Part shown: one piece after another, positions 54,048 to 63,433 of the stretch
Numbering within the stretch: the stretch's first letter is position 1
How the letters are laid out: every line of letters begins with the position of its first letter
From: JAVKBW01 sp040222995
Lineage (GTDB): Bacteria; Pseudomonadota; Alphaproteobacteria; UBA8366; Aestuariispiraceae
NCBI GenBank assembly: GCA_040222995.1
Contig: JAVKBW010000046.1
Location: forward strand, 248,001 to 312,000
Direction of reading: 5' to 3'
DNA length: 64,000 nt
The notes under the pieces: generated by a model
The model's input: the letters and a program-made list of their open reading frames with translations, nothing else
The model's database searches: none
Told to the model about the DNA's origin: nothing
Made by a program: the position numbers and the translations under genes

Positions 54048-55814
54048 TCAGTCGTCAATCGTGTACACGCAAACAGGTTTTTCCCGTCCGCGGATCGGCA
54101 ACGACCCGATCTGCCTGAAGGTTGCGCTGCCCTCTGCGGTGTCGACGGTGGTTTCCGAAACCAGAATGGTCGTACCGTAGTCCTTGTTCATCGATTCCAG
54201 CCGTGCGGCGATATTCACCGCATCGCCATGCACCGTGTAGTTCAGTCTTCCCGCCGCGCCGACAGCGCCCGCGACCAGCGTGCCGGTGTTGATGCCGATG
54301 CGGCAGGTCAGTTTCTGTCCGGCATAGTCGCGGCCGGCGACGGTGGCGGCAATCTCGCGGGCCGTGGCGATGGCGTGCTTTTCATGGTCCGGCAAGGCGA
54401 CGGGCACATTGAAGACCGCCAGAATCGCATCGCCCTGAAATTGCGTCACCATACCGTGGTGCTTTTCAATCGCCGCGACGGCGTCGGAAAAGAATTCGTT
54501 TAGCGTGGCGACGATGCCGGCCGGGTCCAGTTGCTCCGACATTGTGGAGAATCCGGCGAGATCGAGAAACAGGACTGTCGCAACCGTGCTGTGCGGTTGC
54601 CCCGCCGAGTCGTCGTTCAGCAGCATCGCCGCCACGTCCTGCGGCACGTATTTGCCGAACAGGTCGCGGATGCGCGCCCGTTCACGAAGCCCCTCGACCA
54701 TGCCGTTGAAGGCTTCCGCCGCATCGGCAAGCTCGCTGACCGGTCCGATCGGCAGGTTCTCGACCTTGTCCAGTTCGTTGTTGCGCACAAGGTTGGCCGC
54801 GGTGGCCAGCCGCCTTACCGGCGCGGCGGCGCGCTTGCCGAGCAGGATTGCGACGATGACGGAAATCAGCAGCAGTGCGGCCCCGACAGCGATCACCAGA
54901 ATCAGGCGTTTAACTTCGGTTGTGCCGGCCGCCGGATCGAAATGAACCCCGATCAATACCTCGCCGCCGGTTTTGCGGCTCTTGTCGGTCATCAGGGCGA
55001 AGACGCGGTCGCCGGCGCGCGTTCGCAGGACGAACGTGTCGACACCGGGTATCTGATCGACCAGCGTCAGATCATATCGTTTGGACTCGAAAAGCTCCAT
55101 CAGATACGGGTCGCCCAGTTCGTCAATGGTTGGGCGATTCAGCTCGGGTGAGTTGGCCAGCAGCGGGTGACCGACGACGATGCGGTTGTTGAACAGCAGA
55201 AACCGGATCAGATCGTAGCCGCGATACGAAGCGTCCATCGCCAGGGCGCCTGACAACGGCGCAATATCCGCCCGCACCGCCACCGCGCCGACATCGCCGG
55301 TCGGTGTGCGTGCCGGCGCAATGAAGGTGCCGGCGCGCGCGCCATCCAGAACGGAAGGCCGCAAAACCCACAACCCCTCGATCGGCGGTCTGTCCATCCT
55401 GACCCGCCATTCCTGCTTCCAGTGCACCCGGTGCAGGTCCTTGGCGGCGGATTCATAGAAAAACCCGTCGCCGTTGCGGTCCTGGAAGGAAACAGCCGCC
55501 GCCTGCGGAATGGTCGACAGCGCGCCGGACAGGGTCGATACCAGCGTATTGGTATCGTTGATATCGATACGGCCTTCGGCGATTTCCTTCGCCAGCCAGC
55601 GGGCGTGAATTTCCATCGGTTCGAAGTAGCGCTCGGATTCGAAGGCTGCTTCCTCGATCAGACCCTGCAACCGGTTGGCCAGGGCGGTCTTGGTGTTGTC
55701 GAGCGCGTTGGTGACGGCGAGAAACAGTAGGGCCCCGGTCGACACGGCAACCAGACCGCCAAAGCTGACAATCAGGATGACGGCGATACCGATACGGCGT
55801 TTACGCGGTTTCAT
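54048..55814 (-). CDS. HAMP-class III adenylate/guanylate cyclase
   Basis: 588-residue membrane sensor. A first membrane helix near 11-32, a periplasmic dCache-like region (about 35-290), a second helix near 302-325, HAMP (about 325-380; RAAAPVRRLATAANLVRNN), and a class III cyclase domain (about 400-560) with the metal Asp in VLFLDLAGFSTM and GDAILAVF, and the motif GRLNYTVHGDAVNIAARLE. The product is cAMP or cGMP; specificity cannot be fixed. Ends only 5 nt from the convergent GNAT gene. Confidence 0.9.
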   Translation of the reverse strand: MKPRKRRIGIAVILIVSFGGLVAVSTGALLFLAVTNALDNTKTALANRLQGLIEEAAFESERYFEPMEIHARWLAKEIAEGRIDINDTNTLVSTLSGALSTIPQAAAVSFQDRNGDGFFYESAAKDLHRVHWKQEWRVRMDRPPIEGLWVLRPSVLDGARAGTFIAPARTPTGDVGAVAVRADIAPLSGALAMDASYRGYDLIRFLLFNNRIVVGHPLLANSPELNRPTIDELGDPYLMELFESKRYDLTLVDQIPGVDTFVLRTRAGDRVFALMTDKSRKTGGEVLIGVHFDPAAGTTEVKRLILVIAVGAALLLISVIVAILLGKRAAAPVRRLATAANLVRNNELDKVENLPIGPVSELADAAEAFNGMVEGLRERARIRDLFGKYVPQDVAAMLLNDDSAGQPHSTVATVLFLDLAGFSTMSEQLDPAGIVATLNEFFSDAVAAIEKHHGMVTQFQGDAILAVFNVPVALPDHEKHAIATAREIAATVAGRDYAGQKLTCRIGINTGTLVAGAVGAAGRLNYTVHGDAVNIAARLESMNKDYGTTILVSETTVDTAEGSATFRQIGSLPIRGREKPVCVYTIDD

Positions 55815-55845
55815 CGCGGGATCATCGGCCGGTTCGCGCCGGACA

Positions 55846-56622
55846 TCAACGTTGCGTCGACAGATAGGCCCCGGGCGCGACGCCGAGAACCCGCTTGAAC
55901 ATGGCGATGAACGCCGACGGACTGTCGTAGCCGGAATCCAGCGCGACGGTGGTTACCGGATCGCCCTGGGTCAGCCGTTCCAGCGCCGAGATCAACCGCG
56001 CCCGGCGCCGCCATTCGCCGAAAGTCAGGCCGGTTTCGGACGAGAAATACCGGCCGAGAGACCGGGCGCTCGCGCCGACGGCCTTGCCGAAGGTATCGAG
56101 GTCGCGCGGGTCGCCGGGATCCTGTATCAGAAAGGTCGCGACCGTGCGGGCCGTGCGGGTGTTCGGCATCGGCAGGTGCAGGGTGGTTTCCTCCGGCATG
56201 TCGGCAATCTGGTCCAGCAGCACGGAATAAAGCCGCCCCGCCGCACCGGTTTCGTCATAATCTTCCGGCAATTTCGCGGCCGCCCGTATCATCTCCCGAA
56301 ACAGCGGGCTGACGCTGAGAACCCGGCATTTGTCCGCCACAATCGGCAGTCTGTCCTTGCGGATGTACAACGACCGGAAGGCGGCCGGCACGGTCGTTTT
56401 GATCGCATGGTCGATGCCGGGCGGTATCCAGACGGCGCGGGCCGGCGGAACCGTCCAGTTGCCCTGCGGCGTCTCGATGGTCAGCAACCCGTCCGGCGCA
56501 TAGGTAAGCTGCGCCCAGTCATGCCGGTGGGCGTCGTATTCCTCGCCGGCCGACATGTCGAAGGCGCGCAGCATGACCGGTTTTCGAAGCTGGGTCGGTA
56601 TTGGCGAACGGGGGCGGGTCAC
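55846..56622 (-). CDS. AraC family transcriptional regulator with N-terminal cupin
   Basis: 258 residues: a cupin-type sensory half (about 20-95; EYDAHRHDWAQLTYAPDGLLTI) and two HTH motifs (about 165-255; FGEWRRRARLISALERL, VALDSGYDSPSAFIAMFKRVLG). Divergent from an MFS-like transporter gene across a 119-nt gap, suggesting local control of the transporter. Ligand unknown. Confidence 0.9.
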   Translation of the reverse strand: MTRPRSPIPTQLRKPVMLRAFDMSAGEEYDAHRHDWAQLTYAPDGLLTIETPQGNWTVPPARAVWIPPGIDHAIKTTVPAAFRSLYIRKDRLPIVADKCRVLSVSPLFREMIRAAAKLPEDYDETGAAGRLYSVLLDQIADMPEETTLHLPMPNTRTARTVATFLIQDPGDPRDLDTFGKAVGASARSLGRYFSSETGLTFGEWRRRARLISALERLTQGDPVTTVALDSGYDSPSAFIAMFKRVLGVAPGAYLSTQR

Positions 56623-56741
56623 GAGCGGTGCATCATTGGCTGTTTCGCGATATTACTTGTCAATTTATCGCAAGACTGCAAGGAACGCTATCGATAATGT
56701 ACCCTCACATTTTCAGACCAGACTTGCTTGAGGATCGCCCG

Positions 56742-57998
56742 ATGCAACGCATCATTTCCGTTTTTCGCGGGCCGGAAGGCATGCTGCTGATCATGGCCAT
56801 GGCCATGGCGGTCAGCCTGAACGGATGGTTCACCCTGCTGAACAATTTCGTTGTTGAACGCGCGGCGTTCACCGGCCGCGAAATCGGGTTTCTGCAATCG
56901 ATCCGCGAAATTCCGGGCTTCATGGCGTTCGCCGCCGTTCTGCTGCTGCCGTTCATCCGGGAACAGAACCTGGCCTTCTTGTCGCTGGCGCTACTGGGCA
57001 TCGGCACGGCGATGACCGGGTATTTTCCGACCGAGTACGCGCTGTACGGCACGACACTGCTGATGTCGACCGGGTTTCACTACTACGAAACCATGAACCA
57101 GTCGCTGACCCTGCAGCTTATCGAAAAGAAAAGGGCGCCGATTCACCTGTCCTATCAGTTGATCGCCACGTCGGTCGGCACGTTCGCGATTTTCGTCATC
57201 ATCATGGTGACGTTCGACGACGCGCTGCTACGCAAGATCGAGAACCTTCTCGACACGACGCTCGACATTCCGGTTTTGAATCTGGGCTACGAACCGCTGT
57301 ATCTCGGCATGGGCCTGTTCACGCTGGCGGTGGCCGTGTTCTGCAAGTTGCGTTACCCGCATTTCCCGGCGAGGGAAATCCAGACCAAGTCCCTGTTCCT
57401 GCGCCGCCGTTACTGGCTGTATTACGCGCTGACCTTCATGGGCGGCGCGCGCCGGCAGATTTTTATGGTGTTTGCCGCGTTCCTGATGGTCGAGAAGTTC
57501 GGGTATGACGTCACGGCCATCACCTTGCTGTACATGGTGAATCTGGTCGCCAATGTGTTCATCGCGCCGACCATCGGCAGGTTGATCGTGAAGCTGGGCG
57601 AACGGCGCGCGTTGATCATTGAGTATATCGGGCTGATCGCCGTGTTTTCCGGCTATGCGGTTGTCGAGGACCATCACTGGGCGGCCGGTCTCTATATCCT
57701 CGACCACCTGTTCTTCGCCTTCGCCATCGCGATCAAGACCTATTTCCAGAAGATCGCCGACCCGAAGGATATCGCGAGCACCGCCGGCGTCAGTTTCACC
57801 ATCAACCACATCGCGGCGGTCGGCATTCCGGCGGTGTTCGGTTTCATCTGGCTGAACGATCCCGGCATGGTGTTCTGGCTGGGCACCGGTATGGCGGTTA
57901 TCTCGCTGCTGCTGGCCCTGATGGTGCCGCGTCACCCCGAGGCCGGAAACGAGACCACGTTGTTCAAATCGGTTGCGCGACCGCAGCCGGCGGAATGA
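56742..57998 (+). CDS. MFS-like membrane transporter
   Basis: 418 residues, about twelve predicted membrane segments with a cytoplasmic Arg/Lys-rich loop between helices 6 and 7 (SLFLRRRYWLYY). The frame opens at 56601, but the ATG at 56742 (MQRIISVFRGPEGM) has GAGGA about 8 nt upstream. Substrate unknown. Divergent from the AraC regulator; the gap between the two genes likely contains both promoters. Confidence 0.8.
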   Translation: MQRIISVFRGPEGMLLIMAMAMAVSLNGWFTLLNNFVVERAAFTGREIGFLQSIREIPGFMAFAAVLLLPFIREQNLAFLSLALLGIGTAMTGYFPTEYALYGTTLLMSTGFHYYETMNQSLTLQLIEKKRAPIHLSYQLIATSVGTFAIFVIIMVTFDDALLRKIENLLDTTLDIPVLNLGYEPLYLGMGLFTLAVAVFCKLRYPHFPAREIQTKSLFLRRRYWLYYALTFMGGARRQIFMVFAAFLMVEKFGYDVTAITLLYMVNLVANVFIAPTIGRLIVKLGERRALIIEYIGLIAVFSGYAVVEDHHWAAGLYILDHLFFAFAIAIKTYFQKIADPKDIASTAGVSFTINHIAAVGIPAVFGFIWLNDPGMVFWLGTGMAVISLLLALMVPRHPEAGNETTLFKSVARPQPAE

Positions 57999-58017
57999 GA
58001 TAAACGCGACCTTCGCT

Positions 58018-58380
58018 CTAGCGCTTGCTCAGCATCGGGCCTGTCGCCGCGCCGCCCAGGATGTGGACGTGAAAATGCGGCACTTCCTGATGGCCGTTGC
58101 GGCCGTGATTGGCGATCAGCCGGTAGCCGTCTTCGGCGATGCCGGCATCCCGCGCGATTTTCGAGACGGCCCTGCAGAAGCCCGTGATTTCCGCATCGGA
58201 CGCCTCGGCATAGAAATCGTCGGCGGAGACATAGGCGCCTTTCGGGATCACCAGAATATGAACCGGCATCTGCGGCGCGATATCGTGAAAGGCGAGGACA
58301 TGATCGTCCTCATATACGGTATTGTTGGGAATTTCGCCGCGCAGAATTTTTGCGAAAATGTTCTGGTTGTCGTATGCCAT
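58018..58380 (-). CDS. hinT: HIT domain protein (HinT-like)
   Basis: 120-residue nucleotide phosphoramidase with the HIT triad in PHFHVHILGG. Typical small alphaproteobacterial HinT: MAYDNQNIFAKILRGEIPNN at the N-terminus. The frame opens upstream at 58716, but the ATG at 58380 matches the family. Divergent from hemW, with a 49-nt space that must hold both start regions. Confidence 0.93.
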   Translation of the reverse strand: MAYDNQNIFAKILRGEIPNNTVYEDDHVLAFHDIAPQMPVHILVIPKGAYVSADDFYAEASDAEITGFCRAVSKIARDAGIAEDGYRLIANHGRNGHQEVPHFHVHILGGAATGPMLSKR

Positions 58381-58429
58381 GCCGGTTCCTCTATCGTCTT
58401 GTCGGGTCGCGTCTGCGTATAGGATAGGC

Positions 58430-59566
58430 ATGAAAACCGGTTTGTACATCCATTGGCCGTTCTGCCTGTCGAAATGTCCGTATTGCGATTTCAACTCGCA
58501 TGTCCGTGACCGCGTTGACCAGACCGTCTGGCGTGATGCGCTGCTGCGGGAACTGGACACCATGGCCGCCCGCTTCGGCCCGCCACGTATCGACACCGTG
58601 TTTTTCGGTGGCGGCACGCCCTCGCTGATGCCGGTCGCCACGGCGGCGGCGTTGATCGAGCGGGCCGGTTCCCTGTTCGGTTTTTCGGATGATGTGGAAA
58701 TCACGCTGGAGGCCAACCCGACCAGCGTCGAAGCCGATGCGCTCGCCGGGTTCCGCGACGCCGGGGTCGACCGGGTGTCGATGGGGGTTCAGTCGCTGAA
58801 CCCGACGGCTTTGAAATTTCTCGGGCGGCAGCACTCGGTCGATGAAGCGCTGGCGGCGGTGGATGTCGCTGCCGGCCTGTTCGACCGGTTTTCCTTCGAC
58901 CTTATCTACACCTTGCCGAACCAGACGGTCGATGAATGGCAGGATGAGCTTGGCCGGGCGCTGGATTTCGTGAAACAGCGCGGTGGCGACCACCTGTCGC
59001 TCTACCAGTTGACCATCGAGCCGGGCACCGCGTTCCAGACGGCCGAACGCACCGGAAAACTGACCCTGCCGGAAGACGACACCGCCGCAAACCTGTTCGA
59101 GGCGACACAAGCGATGATGCGGGATGCCGGCTACCCGGCCTACGAGATTTCCAACCATGCGGCGGCGGGCGGCGAATGCCGCCACAACCTGATCTACTGG
59201 CGTGGCGAGGATTATCTGGGCATCGGGCCGGGTGCCCATGCCCGCGTTACTGTTGACGGCGTACGCCAGGCTCTGCGCGCCGAACGGTCGCCGGAAAAGT
59301 ATCTGCGGCGCGTACAGGCCGAAGGCCACGGCCTGGTCGAGGATGCGGCGCTGAGCGACGAAGACACCGCCTTGGAAAGGATCATGATGGGGCTGCGGCT
59401 GACGGAAGGTGTACCGTCCGGCCTGTTACAGGCCACAGACGCGATAGCCACCCGTACAACCGACCTGATCGGCGAAGGGTATCTTCACAAAGATGCTGGA
59501 CGTACGCGTACAACCGAGGCCGGGCGGCTTCGGCTGAACGCATTGCTGGGTTATCTGCTGGCCTGA
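58430..59566 (+). CDS. hemW: Heme chaperone HemW (coproporphyrinogen oxidase-like)
   Basis: 378-residue radical-SAM protein with the cluster motif CLSKCPYCDF (CxxxCxxC) and the following GGGTPSLMP; HemW inserts heme into respiratory enzymes. The ATG at 58430 (MKTGLYIHWPFCLSKCP) has AGGA 5 nt upstream; an earlier ATG at 58322 would extend into the hinT region. Convergent with folD, with only 22 nt between. Confidence 0.93.
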   Translation: MKTGLYIHWPFCLSKCPYCDFNSHVRDRVDQTVWRDALLRELDTMAARFGPPRIDTVFFGGGTPSLMPVATAAALIERAGSLFGFSDDVEITLEANPTSVEADALAGFRDAGVDRVSMGVQSLNPTALKFLGRQHSVDEALAAVDVAAGLFDRFSFDLIYTLPNQTVDEWQDELGRALDFVKQRGGDHLSLYQLTIEPGTAFQTAERTGKLTLPEDDTAANLFEATQAMMRDAGYPAYEISNHAAAGGECRHNLIYWRGEDYLGIGPGAHARVTVDGVRQALRAERSPEKYLRRVQAEGHGLVEDAALSDEDTALERIMMGLRLTEGVPSGLLQATDAIATRTTDLIGEGYLHKDAGRTRTTEAGRLRLNALLGYLLA

Positions 59567-59588
59567 TCCGCCGGGGCGATTGCCCTGC

Positions 59589-60491
59589 CTATTCGAAATC
59601 CATATCGGGCACGGGGATGCCGTTCTGCTGGCAACAGGCAACGACCGTGCTGCGCAGCAGGCAGGCGATGGTCATCGGGCCGACGCCGCCGGGCACCGGG
59701 GTGATCGCGGCAGCGACCTTGCTGGCTTCCGCGAAATCGACATCGCCGACCAGCTTTGTGCCGCCGTCCGGCTTCTCAATCCGATTGATGCCGACATCGA
59801 TGACAACCGCGCCCGGTTTGATCCAGTCGCCCTTCACCATTTCCGGCCGGCCGACCGCCGCCACCACGATATCCGCCTCGCGGCATTCGCCCGGCAGATC
59901 GGCGGTGCGGGAATGCGCCACCGTTACCGTGCAGCTTTCCTGCAGCAGCAGGTTGAACATCGGCTTGCCGACAATGTTCGACCGCCCGAGCACGATCGCC
60001 TTCTTGCCCGAAAGGGATCCGCCGAAATAATCGCGCAGCAGCAGCACGCAGCCATACGGCGTGCACGGCACCAGCGCGCCGGGCACGCCGGCGCCGAGCC
60101 GGCCGACATTGACGACATGGAAGCCATCGACATCCTTGTCCGGATCGATGGTGGAAATCACCTTCTGGTCGTCCATGTGGTCGGGCAAGGGAAGCTGCAC
60201 CAGAATACCGTTGACCTTGGGGTCGTTGTTCAGTTCCTCGACCTTGGCGAGAAGATCGGCTTCCGGGGTATCGGCGGGCATCTTGTACTCATAGCTTTCC
60301 ATGCCGGATTCCAGGGTCTGCTTGCCCTTGTTGCGGACATAGACCTGGCTGGCGGGGTCTTCACCGACCAGCACGACCGCGAGGCCGGGAACCACGCCGT
60401 GATCCGCCTTCAGCCCGGCGACGGCCTTGCCGACCCGTTCCCGCAAACCGGCCGCGAAGGCCTTTCCGTCAATAATCGCCGCGTCTGACAT
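59589..60491 (-). CDS. folD: Methylenetetrahydrofolate dehydrogenase/cyclohydrolase
   Basis: Bifunctional FolD, 300 residues. Catalytic/substrate motifs YVRNKGKQTLESGMESYE and ILVQLPLPDH, plus the GRSNIVGKP NADP-binding loop and the GGVGPMTIACLL end region. Supplies 10-formyl-THF for purine and initiator-tRNA formylation. Starts at the ATG 60491, 26 nt after the DUF167 gene on the same strand. Confidence 0.97.
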   Translation of the reverse strand: MSDAAIIDGKAFAAGLRERVGKAVAGLKADHGVVPGLAVVLVGEDPASQVYVRNKGKQTLESGMESYEYKMPADTPEADLLAKVEELNNDPKVNGILVQLPLPDHMDDQKVISTIDPDKDVDGFHVVNVGRLGAGVPGALVPCTPYGCVLLLRDYFGGSLSGKKAIVLGRSNIVGKPMFNLLLQESCTVTVAHSRTADLPGECREADIVVAAVGRPEMVKGDWIKPGAVVIDVGINRIEKPDGGTKLVGDVDFAEASKVAAAITPVPGGVGPMTIACLLRSTVVACCQQNGIPVPDMDFE

Positions 60492-60516
60492 TCCATACCC
60501 CTTTTTGCATACTGTT

Positions 60517-60852
60517 CTATGGCTGTGGAAGTGACCGCAGCCAGGATTCGATCTGATGTTTCAGCGCCGTTGTGTCGCCGGAAAACCCGATGACTTTATG
60601 CCGGTCCGTCTCGCCGGAAATAACCGTAAGCGACGTTTTCGGTACTGCCAACGCCTTCGCAAGCAACCGGATGACCGCCTGATTGGCCTTGCCTTTTTCC
60701 GGCGCCGCCGTGACCGCGACGCGCAGCACCGTGCCACCGGCAGCGTCCGCCGCCAGGCCCTGGATGCGGTTTTGTGATGCTTTCGGCGCAACTTTCAGGG
60801 AAACGGCGACGAGGTCGCCGCGCAGCGCGACCGGAAGCGGGCGGTGCGTCAC
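60517..60852 (-). CDS. DUF167 (YggU-type) protein
   Basis: 111 residues: SLKVAPKASQNRIQGL, VAVTAAPEKGKANQAVIRLLAKAL and VISGETDRHKVIGF, the DUF167 pattern. It starts with a GTG at 60852 just after the yggT stop, with which it is conserved in gene neighbourhood. Function unknown. Confidence 0.88.
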   Translation of the reverse strand: MTHRPLPVALRGDLVAVSLKVAPKASQNRIQGLAADAAGGTVLRVAVTAAPEKGKANQAVIRLLAKALAVPKTSLTVISGETDRHKVIGFSGDTTALKHQIESWLRSLPQP

Positions 60853-60857
60853 CGGCG

Positions 60858-61154
60858 CTAGATGTTCTGCGCCAGTCTGATCAGGAAGCCTTCGACGAAG
60901 AAGATCGCCAGCAGCAGGATGATCGGCGAAATATCGATGCCGCCCAGATTGGGGATGAACTTGCGGATCGGGCGGATCGCCGGTTCCGTGATGCGGTACA
61001 GGAAATCGACCACCATATAGACGACCTGGTTGCTGGTATTGATCACGTTGAACGCGATCAGCCAGCTCAGCACCGCGCTGACGATGATGCACCATTTGTA
61101 GATGTTGAGCGCGATAAGAATGACGCTGATGAGGGGAATCAAGATCGTGTCCAT
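60858..61154 (-). CDS. YggT family membrane protein
   Basis: 98 residues, two membrane segments (about 5-28 and 75-95) with NVINTSNQVVYMVVDFLYRITEPAIRPIRKFIP between, the YggT motif with conserved Arg/Pro. Related proteins take part in osmotic or division-related functions. The ATG at 61154 (MDTILIPLISVI) is chosen; upstream in-frame sequence is not coding-like. Confidence 0.9.
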   Translation of the reverse strand: MDTILIPLISVILIALNIYKWCIIVSAVLSWLIAFNVINTSNQVVYMVVDFLYRITEPAIRPIRKFIPNLGGIDISPIILLLAIFFVEGFLIRLAQNI

Positions 61155-61381
61155 ACGTCCGGTCTGCCTGTCATAAAGAGAACGATAACGATTAATAACC
61201 AAAACCATGCCGGTTGGCAGACCCCGCAAGGGCCGCCTTCCGCCCGCTATAGATAGAGACGATGATCGCCCGCGACAAGCCGTCGCCCGCCGGCCCACCC
61301 AGACGCTTGACAGCGGGCACAGCCGGCAACATATTCCCGCCGTCCTGCGCCGGGCGCCCAACCCGGCAGATCGCAGTGCAG

Positions 61382-61445
<64 letters not shown>

Positions 61446-61457
<12 letters not shown>

Positions 61458-63026
61458 TTCCGGAACGGAAGAGGGCACCAATTCAGATTTGGCGTTTGAA
61501 GAAGCGGCAATGCCGCTTGCCAAGGCTGCTTTGGAACCGCTTATCCGAATCTCATTGTCATTCACTTCGACTGTATCAACATAGTACCGCAGCAGCTCGC
61601 GGCGCATTTTACTGTTTTGATCAGTTAGCCTTTGCCGCACGGCATTAATGAACGCCGACGTTTGCGTATCAGTCAGATTGGACGATGCCCATTCGCGCCG
61701 ACGTGATGTTCCGGCTAGTCGCCGTATCAAGTCTTCTCGACATTGCTTGTGCTTGTTGAGGTTACGTCGCAGTAGTTCGTCATCTTCGACCAAACCATCA
61801 GCAATCGCGCCAAGCAATCGATCTATCCGCTCTTCTGTTTGGCGTAATTCACGCTTCAATCGTTTCTCGGCATCGAGGAATTGTTTTTCGCCAGCTTTCA
61901 TTCGTGCCATCAAGTCCGCGAGCAACATTTTTGCTCGTTCGGGATGAAAGACCTTGTTGAACAGACTATCGATTACAAGTTCGTCCAGCATCATCATTGG
62001 GACATTCTTTGCCGAACAGGCGCACGCACCGAGCTTTTGCTTTTTTGTACAGCAGTAATATCGGTACTTTCCGCCTTTGCCGGTCAAGATGCGCATAGGG
62101 CTTTCACAGTGTCCACAGACTGTCAGGCCGGTTAAAAGCGTATTGGAGGCGACCAGGCGGGGTGGCTGCGCACCGGGACCCCGCGATTCTAATCGGTCTT
62201 GTATCGCATCAAATCTATCCGGTTCGATGATTACTGGAACGGGAACAGACACCCACTCTTCGTAAGGTCGTTCTGCGCCGGTTTTTCCATTGATACGATT
62301 GAAATAATGAGTGCCTTTATAGGATGGATTTTTTAGTATTTTATGAATTGTTTGGATGCTGAACTTATTGCCTTTTCGATTGCGCATTCCCCGTCCGTTC
62401 AGTTCGTTAGCTATGTCGCGAACGCTCGAACCTGTTTCGTAAAGGCGAAATATCTCACAGACAATTTCTGCTTCACGGGGATCGATTGCCAGTTTCTTTT
62501 TCTCAACCATACCTCGGTTCTCAGCGACGACGGTCTTGTACCCAAGTGCCGGCGTGCTGCCATTCCAGAAACCCTGACGGGCATTCTCAATCATGGTCCG
62601 GCGAACGTGCTTTGAATTTTCTTTGCTTTGATGTTCATCAAACGCAGTCAATACACTGCGGATGAGATCGCCAGATGGATCAGCGCCAAAGTCCTGCGTA
62701 ATCGCAACCAGCTTTACGTCTGCGGATGCCAGCTTTCTTCTGTAATGTTCGTAGTCATAATTGTTTCTGGCAAACCTAGATAGACTATGAACCAGTATAA
62801 GGTCCACGGGCCGGTCTGGCCCGGTTGCCCATGCAATCATTTCCTGAAAGGCGGGGCGATTGTCGGTTGTCGCCGATGCGCCGGGCTCGATAAATTCATT
62901 AACTATTGAATGACCTTGAGCCTCGCACCACGCGGTTATGCTGTTGCGCTGGTCGGGAATGGACAAGTCTTTCTCTGCCTGTTTGCTGGTTGATACACGC
63001 AGATAAAGACAAGCCCGATTTCCCAT
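61446..63026 (-). CDS. Large serine recombinase (site-specific integrase)
   Basis: 526 residues: catalytic domain with nucleophile Ser12 in LYLRVSTSKQ, Arg-rich RFARNNYDYEHYRRKL, recombinase and zinc-ribbon domains (CGHCESPMRI and CCTKKQKLGACACS, four to six Cys) and a coiled coil near 385-440. These proteins integrate large elements. The gene ends inside the tRNA-Ala 3' end (stop at 61446-61448), so the att core and the end of this gene share bases. GAGGG lies 9 nt upstream of the ATG at 63026. Confidence 0.95.
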
Positions 63027-63040
63027 GATTTTTCCCTCGG

Positions 63041-63196
63041 TCAGACGGTAGTTTCTTGACTGAATATACTTTCGACCAATTGTTGCAGTTCGGATTCCAG
63101 CAGGTCCAGTTCTTTCTCGGTCACTTCACCCTGCATCGGAATATCGGAGATTACGTTGTAATCCAACGAGCCCTTATTGGTTTTCAGATCATCCAC
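63041..63196 (-). CDS. Small hypothetical protein (51 residues) next to the recombinase
   Basis: A small gene starting with GTG at 63196, directly after the stop of the 78-residue gene (TGAGTG). The protein is acidic and helical (MQGEVTEKELDLLESELQQL), resembling short accessory or excision-factor-like proteins, but no family is recognised. It ends 15 nt before the recombinase start, so it is co-transcribed. Confidence 0.45.
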   Translation of the reverse strand: MDDLKTNKGSLDYNVISDIPMQGEVTEKELDLLESELQQLVESIFSQETTV

Positions 63197-63433
63197 TCAT
63201 GACAAACCACCTTTCCTGTCCGAATAATCCCGACCCGTTCCATTCCATTCCCTGCCGTTTTGGGTATCCAGCAATACCCGCAATTCCTTGTGGAAAGACT
63301 GTTCGCCAAACTCATCAAGCACCAGTTTGCGATAGGCCAGAAACTGGCTTTTTGGTAACGCCGTTTCACCGACCAGTAATATTCGCCGGACACGGGCGTT
63401 GACCAAATCCTGTATTCGTTGATCAAGCCTCAT
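63197..63433 (-). CDS. Small hypothetical protein (78 residues) of the integrative element
   Basis: Starts with ATG at 63433 overlapping the stop of the Rep-like gene (ATGA). The protein is basic and helical (MRLDQRIQDLVNARVRRILL ...). No family recognised. The tight packing of the three genes on the minus strand suggests they form one transcript with rep and the recombinase. Confidence 0.6.
   Translation of the reverse strand: MRLDQRIQDLVNARVRRILLVGETALPKSQFLAYRKLVLDEFGEQSFHKELRVLLDTQNGREWNGTGRDYSDRKGGLS

Noticed and set aside
63184..63426. Alternative 80-codon frame on the minus strand in the integrative element
   Set aside because: It conflicts with the 78-residue gene that has the better coupled start (ATGA with the Rep stop) and more even codon use.
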